From: Scenedesmus sp. ARA3
Taxonomy: Eukaryota > Chlorophyta > Chlorophyceae > Sphaeropleales > Scenedesmaceae
DNA: 64,000 bases
Assembly: GCA_004335835.1 (NCBI GenBank)
Contig: RWJK01001982.1
Span: forward strand, 108,653-172,652
Direction of reading: 5' to 3'
Part shown: piece after piece, positions 21,896-32,534 of the stretch
Position numbering within the stretch: position 1 is the stretch's first letter
Layout of the letters: every line of letters starts with the position of its first letter
Position numbers and translations under genes: made by a program
The notes under the pieces: generated by a model
Seen by the model: only the letters and a program-made list of their open reading frames with translations
The model's database searches: none
What the model was told of the DNA's origin: nothing

Positions 21896-24083
21896 ATGGA
21901 CCAGGAGTTTGACTGCGCTGTCGTCTACTACATAAAGCAGCTGTCGCCCAGCGATGCCGCAAGCAGCAAGCAGATCAAGCTGCCCAAAACAGAGGCGCGG
22001 CGCTTCTGCGGGGACCTGCGCCATAAGCAGCGCTCCATGGTGGTGAGTTGGGTCAGCACCGCTGTGCCTGCTGACAATACATTAGTGCCAGCGGGCAGGA
22101 GTGCCAGCGCTCCAGCAGCAGCAGCAGCAATGCCAGCGCTCCATGGTGGTGAGCCAGCAAGGCTGTGCCTGCTGACGATGTAGTGCCAGTAGGCTTGCAA
22201 TGCACTGTGCAGTAGAGCCCGGCGCGTCTCAAATGCAGCAGTGCTGTGGCTTGTGAGAGGGCATCTGCTGTGCCATATAGCTGTCAACCAACCGCCATTG
22301 TATCAACAGCTGCGCACTGCTGTTGCTGCTGCTGCTGCAGACTGTGCTGGACCACCGGCAGGTGTCTTGGGAGTTCCTGTGCACCTGCTACGGCTGCCAG
22401 TACGCGCTGTCACGAGTCGGTGAGCAGGCAGCAGCACAGCACAGCACAGCATGCGCTGTCACGAGAGGGTCGGCAGCAAGCAGTACAACACATCACAGCA
22501 CAGAACAGCACAGGACAGTTAGGCACCTGGCATGCTTGCCTGCAAAGATGCAGCTGCGAACCTGAAATGCCTGATCTTCTGCACTTCTGCACGTGCTACT
22601 TGGTCATGACAGATCATTTCAGCCCCCATCCTGCAGCAGGTTGCTCAATTGTGCCTTGAGACACATTTCTGTGAAGCACAGTTGAGCGACTTATGTCTGC
22701 CGCCGCCGCTGCTGCTGCTGCTGCTGCTGCTGCGGTGTGTCTGTGTGTGCTGCAGCCGTCTTCTGCAACTCGTACCAGCTGCGGGCGGGGCAGTACCTAC
22801 TGTTCTACAAGGACAACATGCAGCGCCTGGTGCGTGACGCTTGTCGGCCAGCTACTGCACTTGCAGCAGCTGCTGCAGTGCTTTGGGCACTGAGCAGCTG
22901 CCTGCAATCATAACTGCAACTGCATCTCTGATGCCAGATGCCAGAAGTTTCAAGAGCAGCAGCATGTCACAGCCGTTCAGGCAGCAGATGTCACCATCAA
23001 GGACTGCACGGTTACTCAGGCTGTGTCAGGAGGCAGGAATGCAAGTGACCCTCGTGCTCAACCTAATCTGGTCACGCATTATGTGTGGTGTGTTGCTGCA
23101 GAGAATCGCAGTAACAGGCAGCCTGCCAGCAAAGCTGCAGCAGCAGCTGGCCGCCAGCAGGAGCAGTGGCAGTGCACAAAAGCGGCAGTACAGCCAGATG
23201 ATGCTGCCACCAGCAGCAGTACCAGAAATGGCTGCAGCAGCTCCATACAGCCCACATGGTGAGACAGACTCAACTGCATCACCAGCAGCAGCAACAGTGG
23301 AGAATGTGCACGCAGCACCGGATGGCACAAGCTGGCGTTACAGCCCGCAGGAAGCAGCAGGTGCTGCAGCTCAAGCAGCAACAGGCTTGGCTGCTGCTAC
23401 TGCTGCAGAAGCAGAGGATTCAACTGCAGTGTATGGACAGGAGCGTCATACTGCCGGCAGGCTAATGCAGGTGGCCTGGCAGCAGCAGCAGCAGCAGTTC
23501 CACTGCGTTGGCAGTGGGGATGACACACGGCCTGTCAGCGACCAGCAGCTGCAGCAGCAGGACAGCAGCCTGCACTGTGTTGGACAGCTTGGCTCAGCCA
23601 GGCGCCTGAGCGCCGGCAGGAGCAGCAGCAACAGCAGCAGAGGCGACCAGTACTCAGCAACGGTAGAGAGACGCGCAGGCGGCGGCATGCTGCCGCACAT
23701 CAGCCACCCGCACACCAGCCACCCGCACCTTGCAAATGGCTGTGGCACAGCTTCCCTGCAGGTGCAGCCACAGCCACACATTGTGAGCAAGAGCAGCCTT
23801 AGCACGGTAGGCAGAAGTGCACTTGGCAGCTGCACTGATGAGCTTGCTGTGCTGTACCAGCCCGCCTGGCAGCAGCCGCCGCAGCAGCAGTACACGGCCT
23901 ACACTTCCCAGACAGAGCAGCATGCTGCATGCGCCTCTGCAGCCCACCCACAAGCAGCTGCGCAGGATGCAGCTGGCATTACATATGGGTTGAAAACAAC
24001 AGCAGCAACAGCAGCTGTAGCTGGAACCACAGCCAGCCCAGGCAGCCGCCGCCTTGTGTGCCATGAGCAGCTGATGGAGAGCC

Positions 24084-24125
<42 letters not shown>

Positions 24126-24193
24126 ATGCAGGCCATCACAGCAGAAGCAGCAGCCAGCGCAGTGGCCAAACTCAGCGGCTGAAGCTCAAGTGG

Positions 24194-24224
<31 letters not shown>

Positions 24225-24413
24225 GCGTGGTAGAGTTGCCAGACGCTCAACGCCACCTGCATGGCAGCAGCCACTGCGATCAGAACATGCCACCACTCGC
24301 GGCAGCAGCAGCAGCAGCACGTGTTGCGGGTTACAGCCAGAGCAGCAGCGTGCTTCCTGTGGATGTTAGTGCTGGCAGCGGCGGCTGCGCGACCCCCTCG
24401 CAGTGCATTTTAG

Positions 24414-24444
<31 letters not shown>

Positions 24445-25720
24445 TGAGCAGCAGGTCGTGCTGCCAGACTGTGCCAGTTGTGCCGCTGCTGATGTGAACC
24501 TCTCGTGGCTACTGGCAGATGCCCATGGCCTGTCATACACATCGTCACCAACAGCAGCAGCAGCAGGTGATGCAGCAGCTGCGAAGAACCAGTGTTGTGG
24601 CAGTAGCAGCGGCAGCAACAGCAACAGCAGCAGCAGCAGTGAAGACATCAAGGTTGATGGCCTGCTGGGCATCGATGACCTGCGGCTGCCAGGCAATGCA
24701 TCAGTGGTGGGGCAGCTGCATGTTGCACCTGCTGCTGCTGCTGCTGCTGCTGCTACTGAGCCGCCAAGCAAGAGGCAGAAGGCCGCCACTGGTAAGTGTG
24801 CTGTCACAACTCCTGTAGGCACAACCACTGCAAACCCAGCAGCAGCAGCAGCAAGCGGAGGCAGCAGGTGCTCTATGCCACCTGCAAGCACTGCCTGGCC
24901 TGAATTCAGCATTTTGCTGCAACAGCTGTCTGCAGCCGTCACCAAACAGCAGCAGCAGCAGCAGCAGCAGCTATCAGCAGCTCAGAGTAAGCTGCCGGCG
25001 CTGCAGCGGACGCAGGAGGTACACAGCAACAGCAGCACAGAGCGCATGTGCAGCACCGTGGGCAGCAGGGGCGGCAACTTTGTCAGTCATTGCCCAGCAG
25101 TGCTACAGCAGTCACAGAAACCAATGACAGCTGCTGTCAGCTACAGCAATGGTGGGCCACTGCCTCCGCCGCCGCAGCCGCAGCAGCAGCTGTGTGGCAG
25201 CAACAGCTTTAGCAGCAGCAGCAGCACTGCTACAGCTGGCCAGCTGCTGCCGCTGTTTCAAGCGGCACCCAAACCTGGCACTGCTGCTCAGCCTGCTGGC
25301 AGATCCCCAAGCAGTGTGAACAGTGCTGCAGCAACACTGGCTGCAGCGGCAGCTGCCACTACTGCTGCTGCCACTGCTGGAAGCGCACCAATCTTCAGCC
25401 CATGGCCAGCTGTAGCAGTTGAGCATGAGCAGCAGCAACAGCAGCACCTGCAGCAGCTGCTGCTGCCATTGGCCTTCCCGCCTTTCAGCAGCAGCCGCGG
25501 CCCTGTGGCAGCAGCTGCAGTTCCACGCAACAGCCTGGCGCCTGCGGCAGCAGCACACCAGCAGAAGGTGCGGCTGCAGCATGTAGCGCAGCAAATGCAG
25601 GACAGATCACAGTGGTACCACCAGCAGCAGCAGCAAGGAGGGCAGGCGCAGCAGCTGTCCATAGGTACAGATGAATGGTGGGCGGTGTCTGGTTTGCTGA
25701 TGCTGGCCGACTGCAGCTAG
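21896..25720 (+). CDS. Unrecognised Gln/Ala/Ser-rich protein with a conserved-looking N-terminus
   Basis: Model: join(21896..22042, 22341..22419, 22756..22829, 23102..25720), 972 residues, all junction phases agreeing. The N-terminal about 105 residues look like a folded domain: MDQEFDCAVVYYIKQLSPSD, KLPKTEARRFCGDLRHKQRS, VSWEFLCTCYGCQYALSRV and NSYQLRAGQYLLFYKDNMQR. I do not recognise the family. The remaining 870 residues are poly-Gln, poly-Ala and poly-Ser with islands such as WLLADAHGLSY and EDIKVDGLLGIDDLRLPG, plus a basic PPSKRQK that could be a nuclear signal. That composition is common in algal transcriptional regulators, but no DNA-binding domain is visible. The last few codons before the stop overlap a CTGCAG, so a further 3' exon cannot be excluded. 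Confidence 0.62.
22133..22193 (+). repeat. Intronic copy of the exon 1 end plus donor, Q/A/S-rich gene
   Basis: CGCTCCATGGTGGTGAG at 22137 repeats 22031 exactly, and the following CTGTGCCTGCTGAC and TAGTGCCAG also match, 106 bp apart. The donor is preserved. Confidence 0.9.
24090..24124 (+). repeat. CAG-type triplet run encoding poly-Ala, Q/A/S-rich gene
   Basis: GCA triplets encode about 12 Ala. The same exon has similar poly-Ala runs near 24200 and 24735 and poly-Gln runs near 24417 and 24950. Confidence 0.9.
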
Positions 25721-27440
25721 CAAAGCAGCGGCATGTTGTATGCTGTAGGCCTGGCAAGGGAGTCTCGTTCATGGCAGGCAGCACAGCAGATGTCAACAGC
25801 ATGTGGGAGGGGCGGTGGTCGGCTGTTAGGAGGATACAAGACAAGGCGAAACAGTACCGTGTGTTGAAAATTGTGTCCACTCAGGCTCCTTTGCACTGGC
25901 TGCTTGAACAGCTGGCGGCCGCCGTGGACCTTGCGCTTGGTGGCAGCTGCTGCATGACAAACAGCAGCCAGTGGATGGTGTTGTGCATCATTAGAACATG
26001 TTTGAAACACTGTGTAGGATGGCTGTGCGGGACATGCTGGACCCTCCTCACCAGCGTGACGCAGCTACATTCTGTGCAGATTGTTTGTGTGTGGGCCTGC
26101 AAGCGCAATGCTGCAGTGGCAGTGCTTGCTTGCACAGTCGTCAACTGTCAGGTATGTGTAAGGACAGCGGCTGCTGGCGCTGGTGTGTTTGCTCTCGTCA
26201 TACGTTGCAGGCATACAGCATGTACACCTTGCATATAACTCACACCCTGCTGCCTTTGATCACCACAAATGCATTGATGCACATGTGACTGTGGCTGTAT
26301 TTGAATGCTTGCAGGGTGGTTTGTTGTGGCAGCTATATATCTGGACAGAATCTTGCTTGCTTCCTAGCAAGGGCAGCTCATCATCAGCTGCGCCTTCTCA
26401 TGTTGTGCAGTTGTGTTGTGGATGGTTTTAAAATGCAACCCAGGTGATTACTATTGCATGGTGTGTACAGCGGGTGCAGCGCCACAGCAGCTGCTGGTCG
26501 ATCCCAGCAGCGTACATGCGCCACAATTTTGCCTTCGGTGTTGTAGCTTGTTGCATGCATAGCTGAACAGAGACGGCAGCTTTGTTGCATCGGAGCTGCA
26601 TTGCAATGCATTGCAGCGTCAGCTTTTGGATCTGTAGCACCCCCTTGTTTGGGGCCGTGATCCAGCAAATCCGACCACGGTGTTGATAAACAGTGACATC
26701 AATGCAGAAGCTTGTTCTTTGTGGATATGCTCGTGCCAGCTGTGGCTCTTGTACAGCCTGTTTGTTTCTGGGCTGGCTGCTGCCGCAGTGCCTGCTGCTG
26801 GCATTAGCTGTTTTTGCTTGAACCCACCTGCTGTACAGCACATGTGGCACTGTTGCGGCCTCAATGATATAGCATGCAGCCTCATTCCATGTTTGCAGAT
26901 TTGTTTCTGGGCAGGGAGATGTACATTACATGTTATACAGTATCATGTGCAGCCAGTTGAGATGGTAGTGGTTTGTTTCAGCGGGTGTGTCGCCTGGCCG
27001 ATGCAACGGCACCATGATAATCTCTGGTGCCGCAGCTTGTTTTCCAGCAGCTGCCATCTTGATATTTGCAGGCCAGTTGCTATCAAGGTGTCAGGGTGCT
27101 AATGCGCAAGCGGGTGGTGACTGCGCTGACCAGAGTGCACTGAGGGACGAAGCACCATGCGTCAGCTGTGCGTCACTGCTGTGGCTTGATTGGTTACATA
27201 GTGACAACGTCATCATCATCATCATGTTACTCATCAAGCCATAGCATCAACGCCATCGCCATAGTGACAACGTGTGCGTTTGTAAAGCTGTTGCTGATGC
27301 CAGCCACTGCCCTTTCGATGCTTTGCTGACAATGCATCACAGTATGTGTCTGCTGCCGCAACCTTTACACGTGTCACAGCAGCTGTAGCAGAGGTGTCGT
27401 GTCAGGTGATCCGCTCAAGTGTCTGAGGTCTCAAGGTCTG
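25721..27440. other. Intergenic, no supported gene
   Basis: About 1.7 kb. ORFs are short, Cys/Trp-rich and motif-free. A small CAT triplet run is at 27210-27224. Confidence 0.5.
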
Positions 27441-28440
27441 CACCCTGACCAGCTACTCCCTCCTCTCCCTCTAGGTTGGGAGAGGGGCAGTAACCCACTG
27501 CCCCCTTGATGGCTGTGAAATTTTATCTTTATTTGCTGGCCGCGTGTGTCCGTGAGATGGCATCGGCAAGTTCGACTGGCATTCCGACACCGGTAACGCT
27601 GTAAATTCACAGGCACTACAGCTGGCTGCCCCGCCAGCCTTCGGAAGGGAGCTGCTGCCAGAGCTCAGGATGCCAGGCACAGCGCTTACCAAGAGACATA
27701 AATACTAAATCGTTTGATGTATTTGTGCTATGATCGGACGTTGAGTGGTCGCCAGTCGCCAGGTTTCATGGTTCATCTGCGACGGTTTCACATGCCAAGG
27801 TTTACCGATGAAGTGAGCTGGCAGCTTCGGTTCCAGATCATCCACCCAAGAACTCAGACTGCTTGGATTTTTCCGATCTGTGCCGCTTACATCATCTTCC
27901 GATGTCTGGCGACGCAACCGTATTCGATGTGCTGCCCTACTGCTGCCAGCAGCTGGGCCTGCAGGGCCTGGCCTTTCACAGTTTTGTTGTTGGTTAGTTC
28001 GGCGCAGCATTCACGTGCACCAGTGCTTCACATGACCTAGGGCCCACATGGCACAGCAGCAGGTTGTGCTTGGCCCAATTCTTTCATGCATGCAGTGCCG
28101 TACACTGCATTGTAGTTTGTGTTTGTTGCTGCACCCTCGCAATTTGTTTGGGTTGCCTGCAGCGTCGATTTCGTGGGTGCTGCCAGCATGGCTGGCTTGC
28201 CGCTATGCAGCTCTTACATGGTTACCTTCTTTGCTGCACGGGACCGAGCCTTGGAAGCTGCAGCCTAGCCTTGAGAGCCGCAACTGTGCTGCCGGCTGCT
28301 GGCCAGTGGTTGCACCCGTTGGTGCCCAGATACAAAGACAGAAGGAGGTACAGCAAGCACCAGCAGTGCTATAGCTGGTAGCTACCAGCGCAGTACACTG
28401 TGTGGCTCTTGCCCAGTGTATGGCACCATTGCTGCAGCTG
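27441..28440 (+). repeat. Unit 1 of a three-unit tandem segmental duplication (internally deleted)
   Basis: The 5' flank (GAGATGGCATC, ACAGGCACT, CAGCTGGCTGCC, ATGCC...GGCACAGC, GTTCATCTGCGAC, TGCCAAGGTT) matches the regions before 28841 and 32535. The 3' flank from about 28020 (CACATGACCTA, GTGCATGCAGTGC-type stretches, GAGAGCCGCAACTG, GAAGGAGGTACA) matches that after 31513. Almost the whole CDS is missing in between. Confidence 0.8.
27902..27997 (+). pseudogene. 5' relic of the ankyrin-like gene family
   Basis: MSGDATVFDVLPYCC and QLGLQGLA match the first 24 residues or so of the genes at 28841 and 32535. Then the sequence jumps to the 3' flank (FHSFVVG, stop). A deletion of about 3 kb explains it. 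Confidence 0.85.
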
Positions 28441-28840
28441 CTGTCAGACCAAGGTAACCCGTTGTGCCCCCTTAAAGTATTTTGAGGGATGTTCGTCGGC
28501 AGCTGGCTGCGCCTGAGATGGCATCAACAAGTTTGAGTAGCATTTTACAGGCACTTCAGCTGGCTGCCTTGAAGGGAGCTACTGCCGGGCCTTTAGGATG
28601 CCTGGCAGGCACAGCCATCACCAAGCGACAGAAATCCCCAACATTAGTCAATCGTTTGAATGATTGTGTTGTGAACGCACGTTGGGTGCCCAGCCACCTT
28701 GGTTCATGGTTCATCTGCGACCGTTGCACGTGCCAAGGTTCACCGGAGTGTGGGCTGGCAGGTGCGGTTCGAGATCATTCACCCGCGACCTCACCTGATT
28801 TGCTCAATGATTTCTGTCTGCAGCACTTGCTTCATCTTTT

Positions 28841-31513
28841 ATGATGTCCGGCGACGCAACGCTGATCGATGTTCTGCCCTACTGCTGCCAGCAGCTGGGC
28901 CTGCAAGGCCTGGCCTGCCTGGCAGCCAGCAGCAGGCAGCTGCGGACCATCAGCCTTGGAATGCTACCCGAGGGTGTCAGCATGCTGCTGGATGCATTGG
29001 AGGCAGCTGCGACGGCAGCTTCAGCAGCTGCGCCCCCAACACAAGCAGCAGCAGCAGCTGCAGCAGCATTTCCACCTCCACCACCAGCAGCAGCAGATAC
29101 TCTACATGCAGCTTTTGCCAATGCCATCACGGCTAGCAAGGTGCTGCGGCAGCGCTTGCAGGCAGTCACCTGGCTGCTCAGCCATGCACCCACAGCAGCA
29201 GCAGCTGCAGGCGTGGCTGAACGCGCACTGCAGATCCCAGCTGTGCAGCTGCAGTGCGCGAAGCAGCTGCTGGCAGCTGGCATGACAGTGACCTATGCAC
29301 AGCTGCTGCATGCAGCACACTGCATGGTGGCAGGAGTGGAGGTGTGGGTGCAGGCACAGCAGGAGCTGGGCTTGCAAAGCGACATCCCACCAGCTGCAGT
29401 GACCATCTGCTGCCCAGGCACCTGGCCAGAGGTAAATGCTCAGCACTATGCGGCAGCGTGGGGTGCGGCTGCGTGTTGGCTGCTTTAGTTGTGCTTATCT
29501 GATTGCTGCTTCTTCAGTCAGCATGTTACTTTGACACAGCCGGCTTCTGCCTGCCATCCCCTAGTGGCCCTGCACACTTTGCACAGCAGCATCGCAGCGT
29601 ACACATGTAGCTTCAACACGGACAGCTGCTCAGTCTGATTGAAAGGCAACGCCTGCAGCAAACATGAATAGCGTGCTGAATCCAGCTGCCAATTTGCAGT
29701 TGTGAACCATGCTTGCTTGTTATTTCTGCCTGCCGTCTCCTGTCTGCTGCATGCTTGCCCTGTTGCAATGCTGCAGCGGCCCCTGCGTCATCTGACTAAA
29801 GCGCTGCAAGACAACAGCACGCCTGACCTCCTGCAGCTGGCCATGAACAGCAAAATCACTACAGCGGCACAAGCCGTAGCGCGCAGCTTACCAGCTCAGC
29901 CAGAGCCACAGTTGGTGCGCAAGCTTCTGGTCACAGCAGCCACGCGCCTTCATGCAAGCGCAGCTCGCCACATGCTAGAGTTGCGGGCAGCTCAGCAGCA
30001 CATAGATGCGCCCACAGTCGAGACGCTGCTCTCGTTGGTGACGGCTGCTGAGTCGAATCGAGCCAGCGACATGATGGACTGGCAGCTTTCCCTGGCGTGG
30101 CACTCGCTGAAACCAGCAGCAGCAGGCCTGGGCAGTGATGCAGTCCTGCAGCTGCTGCGAGCAGCTGTGCAGCATGACACCTTGCAGTGCGCAGAACTGC
30201 TGCTGCAGCTGCCTGCAGCGCGGATGTTCAGCACAGATGCTGCGGTGCAGCTGCTGCAGGCAGCTGTCTTGCATGGCAACTACAGCTGCGCCACCCTGCT
30301 GCTGGCACTGCCTGCAGCGCAGCACCTCAGCACCGATGCTTTGGTGCAGCTGCTGCAGGCAGCTGTGCTGCATGGCGAGTACGGCTGTGCAAACCTGCTG
30401 CTGGCGCTGCCTGCAGCGCAGCAGCTCAGCACTGATGCTGTTGCACAGCAGCTGCAGTACACGCTTGAGAATGGAGCGTCCGGCCGTAATGCTGGGAATG
30501 GTCGAGGATCACACCTGCACCTCATCTGCGGCGCAGCAGCAGCACAGCAGCTGAGTTGCATGGCTGTGCTGCAGCTCTTGCATGCGGCTGTGGAGCGTGA
30601 CGCATCGGACGGCGTTGATGCATTGCTCAGGCTGCCAGCAGCACAGCAGCTCAGTAGCCAGCACCTAGTGGGTTTGCTTGAGGCGTGTCTGCAGCATTCA
30701 GAGTGCGCGAGCAGCAGCTGCATGGACCAATTCTGCCACATGCAGCAGGCGCAGCAGCTCAGCGGTGTCACAGTGGTACAGCTGCTACGCTCCTCGATCA
30801 TACAGTGCAATCCTGTCGGCACGAAGCACCTGAGCCAACTGCCAGCAGCACGGAAGATCTGCACAGCAGCTATGGCACAGCTGCTGTTAGTAGCTGTGCA
30901 GCAGGGCAGCTCTTTGGCCACTAAGTTCTTGCGCATTTTGCCAGGGGCTGAGCGTCTGAGCAGCGCAGCTGTGATGGAGCTGCTGCAGGCGGCCGTGCAG
31001 CAGGGCAGTGATGGCTGCAAAGAGCAGATTTGCAAGATGCCAGGGATAACAAAGATGAAGCCTGCAGAGGCGTTTGAGTTGCTGCAAGCGGCTGTGCAGC
31101 AGGGCAGTGCTGAGCGCACATCGCAGCTGTGCCAGCTTTTAGCAGCATACGACCTCAGCAGCGACGCTGTACAGCAGCTGCTGCAGGCGGCCGTGCAGCA
31201 GGGCAACGAGCCCTGCATAAAGCAGCCGTGCCAGCTGCCAGGAGCACGTCAGCTCGGCAGCTGTGTTGTGCAGCAGCTGCTGCTGCAGGCGGCAGAAACT
31301 GACAGCCCTGGGTGTATCAAGCAGCTGTGCTTGCTGTTGGCTGGACAATTGTACATCGTACATGATGCAGCAGTGCAGCAGCTGCTGCAGCAGTGCAGTG
31401 TTGAGCGTAGAGCGCAGCTGCTGCACAGCGTGCCTGCTGAGCTTGCGTGCTGCTGGCAGCTTGCAGCGCTGCAGGTCGCGGCAGACAGCAGCAGTGCTGC
31501 CAGTAAACAGTAG
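28841..31513 (+). CDS. F-box-like N-terminus with ankyrin-like helical repeats, intact copy
   Basis: Model: join(28841..29431, 29777..31513), 775 residues, phase 0 junction. Residues about 10-40 (VLPYCCQQLGLQGLACLAAS then SRQLRTISLGML) resemble an F-box helix bundle, with CLAASSRQLR as the typical core. An Ala/Pro spacer follows. From residue 340 on, 33-35-residue units recur: a LST/SDAVVQLLQAAV helix, then a CxxLLLxLPAAQ helix. They resemble degenerate ankyrin repeats lacking the G-TPLH turn, and at least a dozen units can be counted. F-box plus repeat proteins usually select substrates for SCF ubiquitin ligases; that role is inference. Two consecutive ATG codons begin the frame. It is the middle unit of the tandem array. 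Confidence 0.75.
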
Positions 31514-32534
31514 CTGCCAGCAGCGTTGAGGAGTTGTGTTGCAGCGGAGAGTCTCGTTAGCTGGTGCCTTGCAGTTAGCTGTGTCCGTCAACGGGCACTG
31601 TTGTGGCCCTTGCCACTTTGCAGCAGCATTTGCATCTATCAGTACGTCACATGACCTACTGTTGCAACCTACGTGGAACAGCAGGAGGTTCTGGTTGGCG
31701 CGGTCAACGCATGCGTGCATGCAGTGCTGTGCACTGCATCGTAGTCTGTGTTTGTGCTGCACCCCCGGGGGGTGCTGGGGCCCAGCGTCCATGTTTGGTG
31801 CCTGCAGCGTTGATTGTAGATCATGCGTGCCGTTAACATGAATGGCATGCCTCCATGCAGCTCCTATGTGATTTCCCCCTCTAGATGCTTGTTGTTGTCC
31901 ACGCTGCACAGCGCCAAGCCTTGCAAATGGCAGCTGAGCTGTGAGAGCCGCAACTGCGCGGGTGGCTGTTAGTTGCATCCTTGGATGCCCAGATGCAAAA
32001 GCGTCCTTCGAGATCCTGGATTTGTAAAATTTAGTTGTTTTACAGAAACTGAAGGAGGTACAACAAGCACCAGCAGTGTTACTAGCAAAGTATACTGTGC
32101 AAGTCTGGCATGGCACCACCGCTGCAGCCGCTGCCAAACTGAGGTAAACCATTAAGCCACATTGATCGGCTGCGATGGCTCGCTTTCTTTCGCTGGCTGC
32201 CAGTATGCATATGTGATGGCACTGGTATGTTCAGTTATATCATTCTAAAGGCATGCAGCTGGCCCTGACGGGAGCGACTGCCCGACCTTGCGATGCCTAG
32301 CAGGCACAAACATTATGGAACAAAAGAATTCCAGAACCAATTGAGTGCCGTGTGCTAAGATCGGACGTTGGGGGATGGATAGCCACCTGGTTTCATAGTT
32401 CGCCTGCCACCGTTTCACATGCCAAGGTTTTGACCGGAATAAGCGGCATGTGAGCTGGCAGGTGTGCTTCGAGATCACTCCACCCGAAAAATCAAACTGC
32501 TTTTTCCGGTCTATAAGGCATACCTCAACGCTCG
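31514..32534. other. Flanks between tandem units 2 and 3
   Basis: 31640-32120 is homologous to the 3' flank of unit 1 (28020-28430). 32125-32534 is homologous to the 5' flanks at 27441 and 28441. The unit boundary is near 32125. Confidence 0.7.

Noticed and set aside
22841..23101. Upstream part of the long Q/A/S-rich frame as coding sequence
   Set aside because: It is open in frame, but the acceptor at 23101 joins the preceding exon in phase and this segment has intron character.
25675..26238. A further 3' exon or gene after the Q/A/S-rich CDS
   Set aside because: The open frame has one plausible stretch (WSAVRRIQDKAKQYRVLKIV), but joining it by the GT at 25665 and AG at 25716 runs into a stop within a dozen codons.
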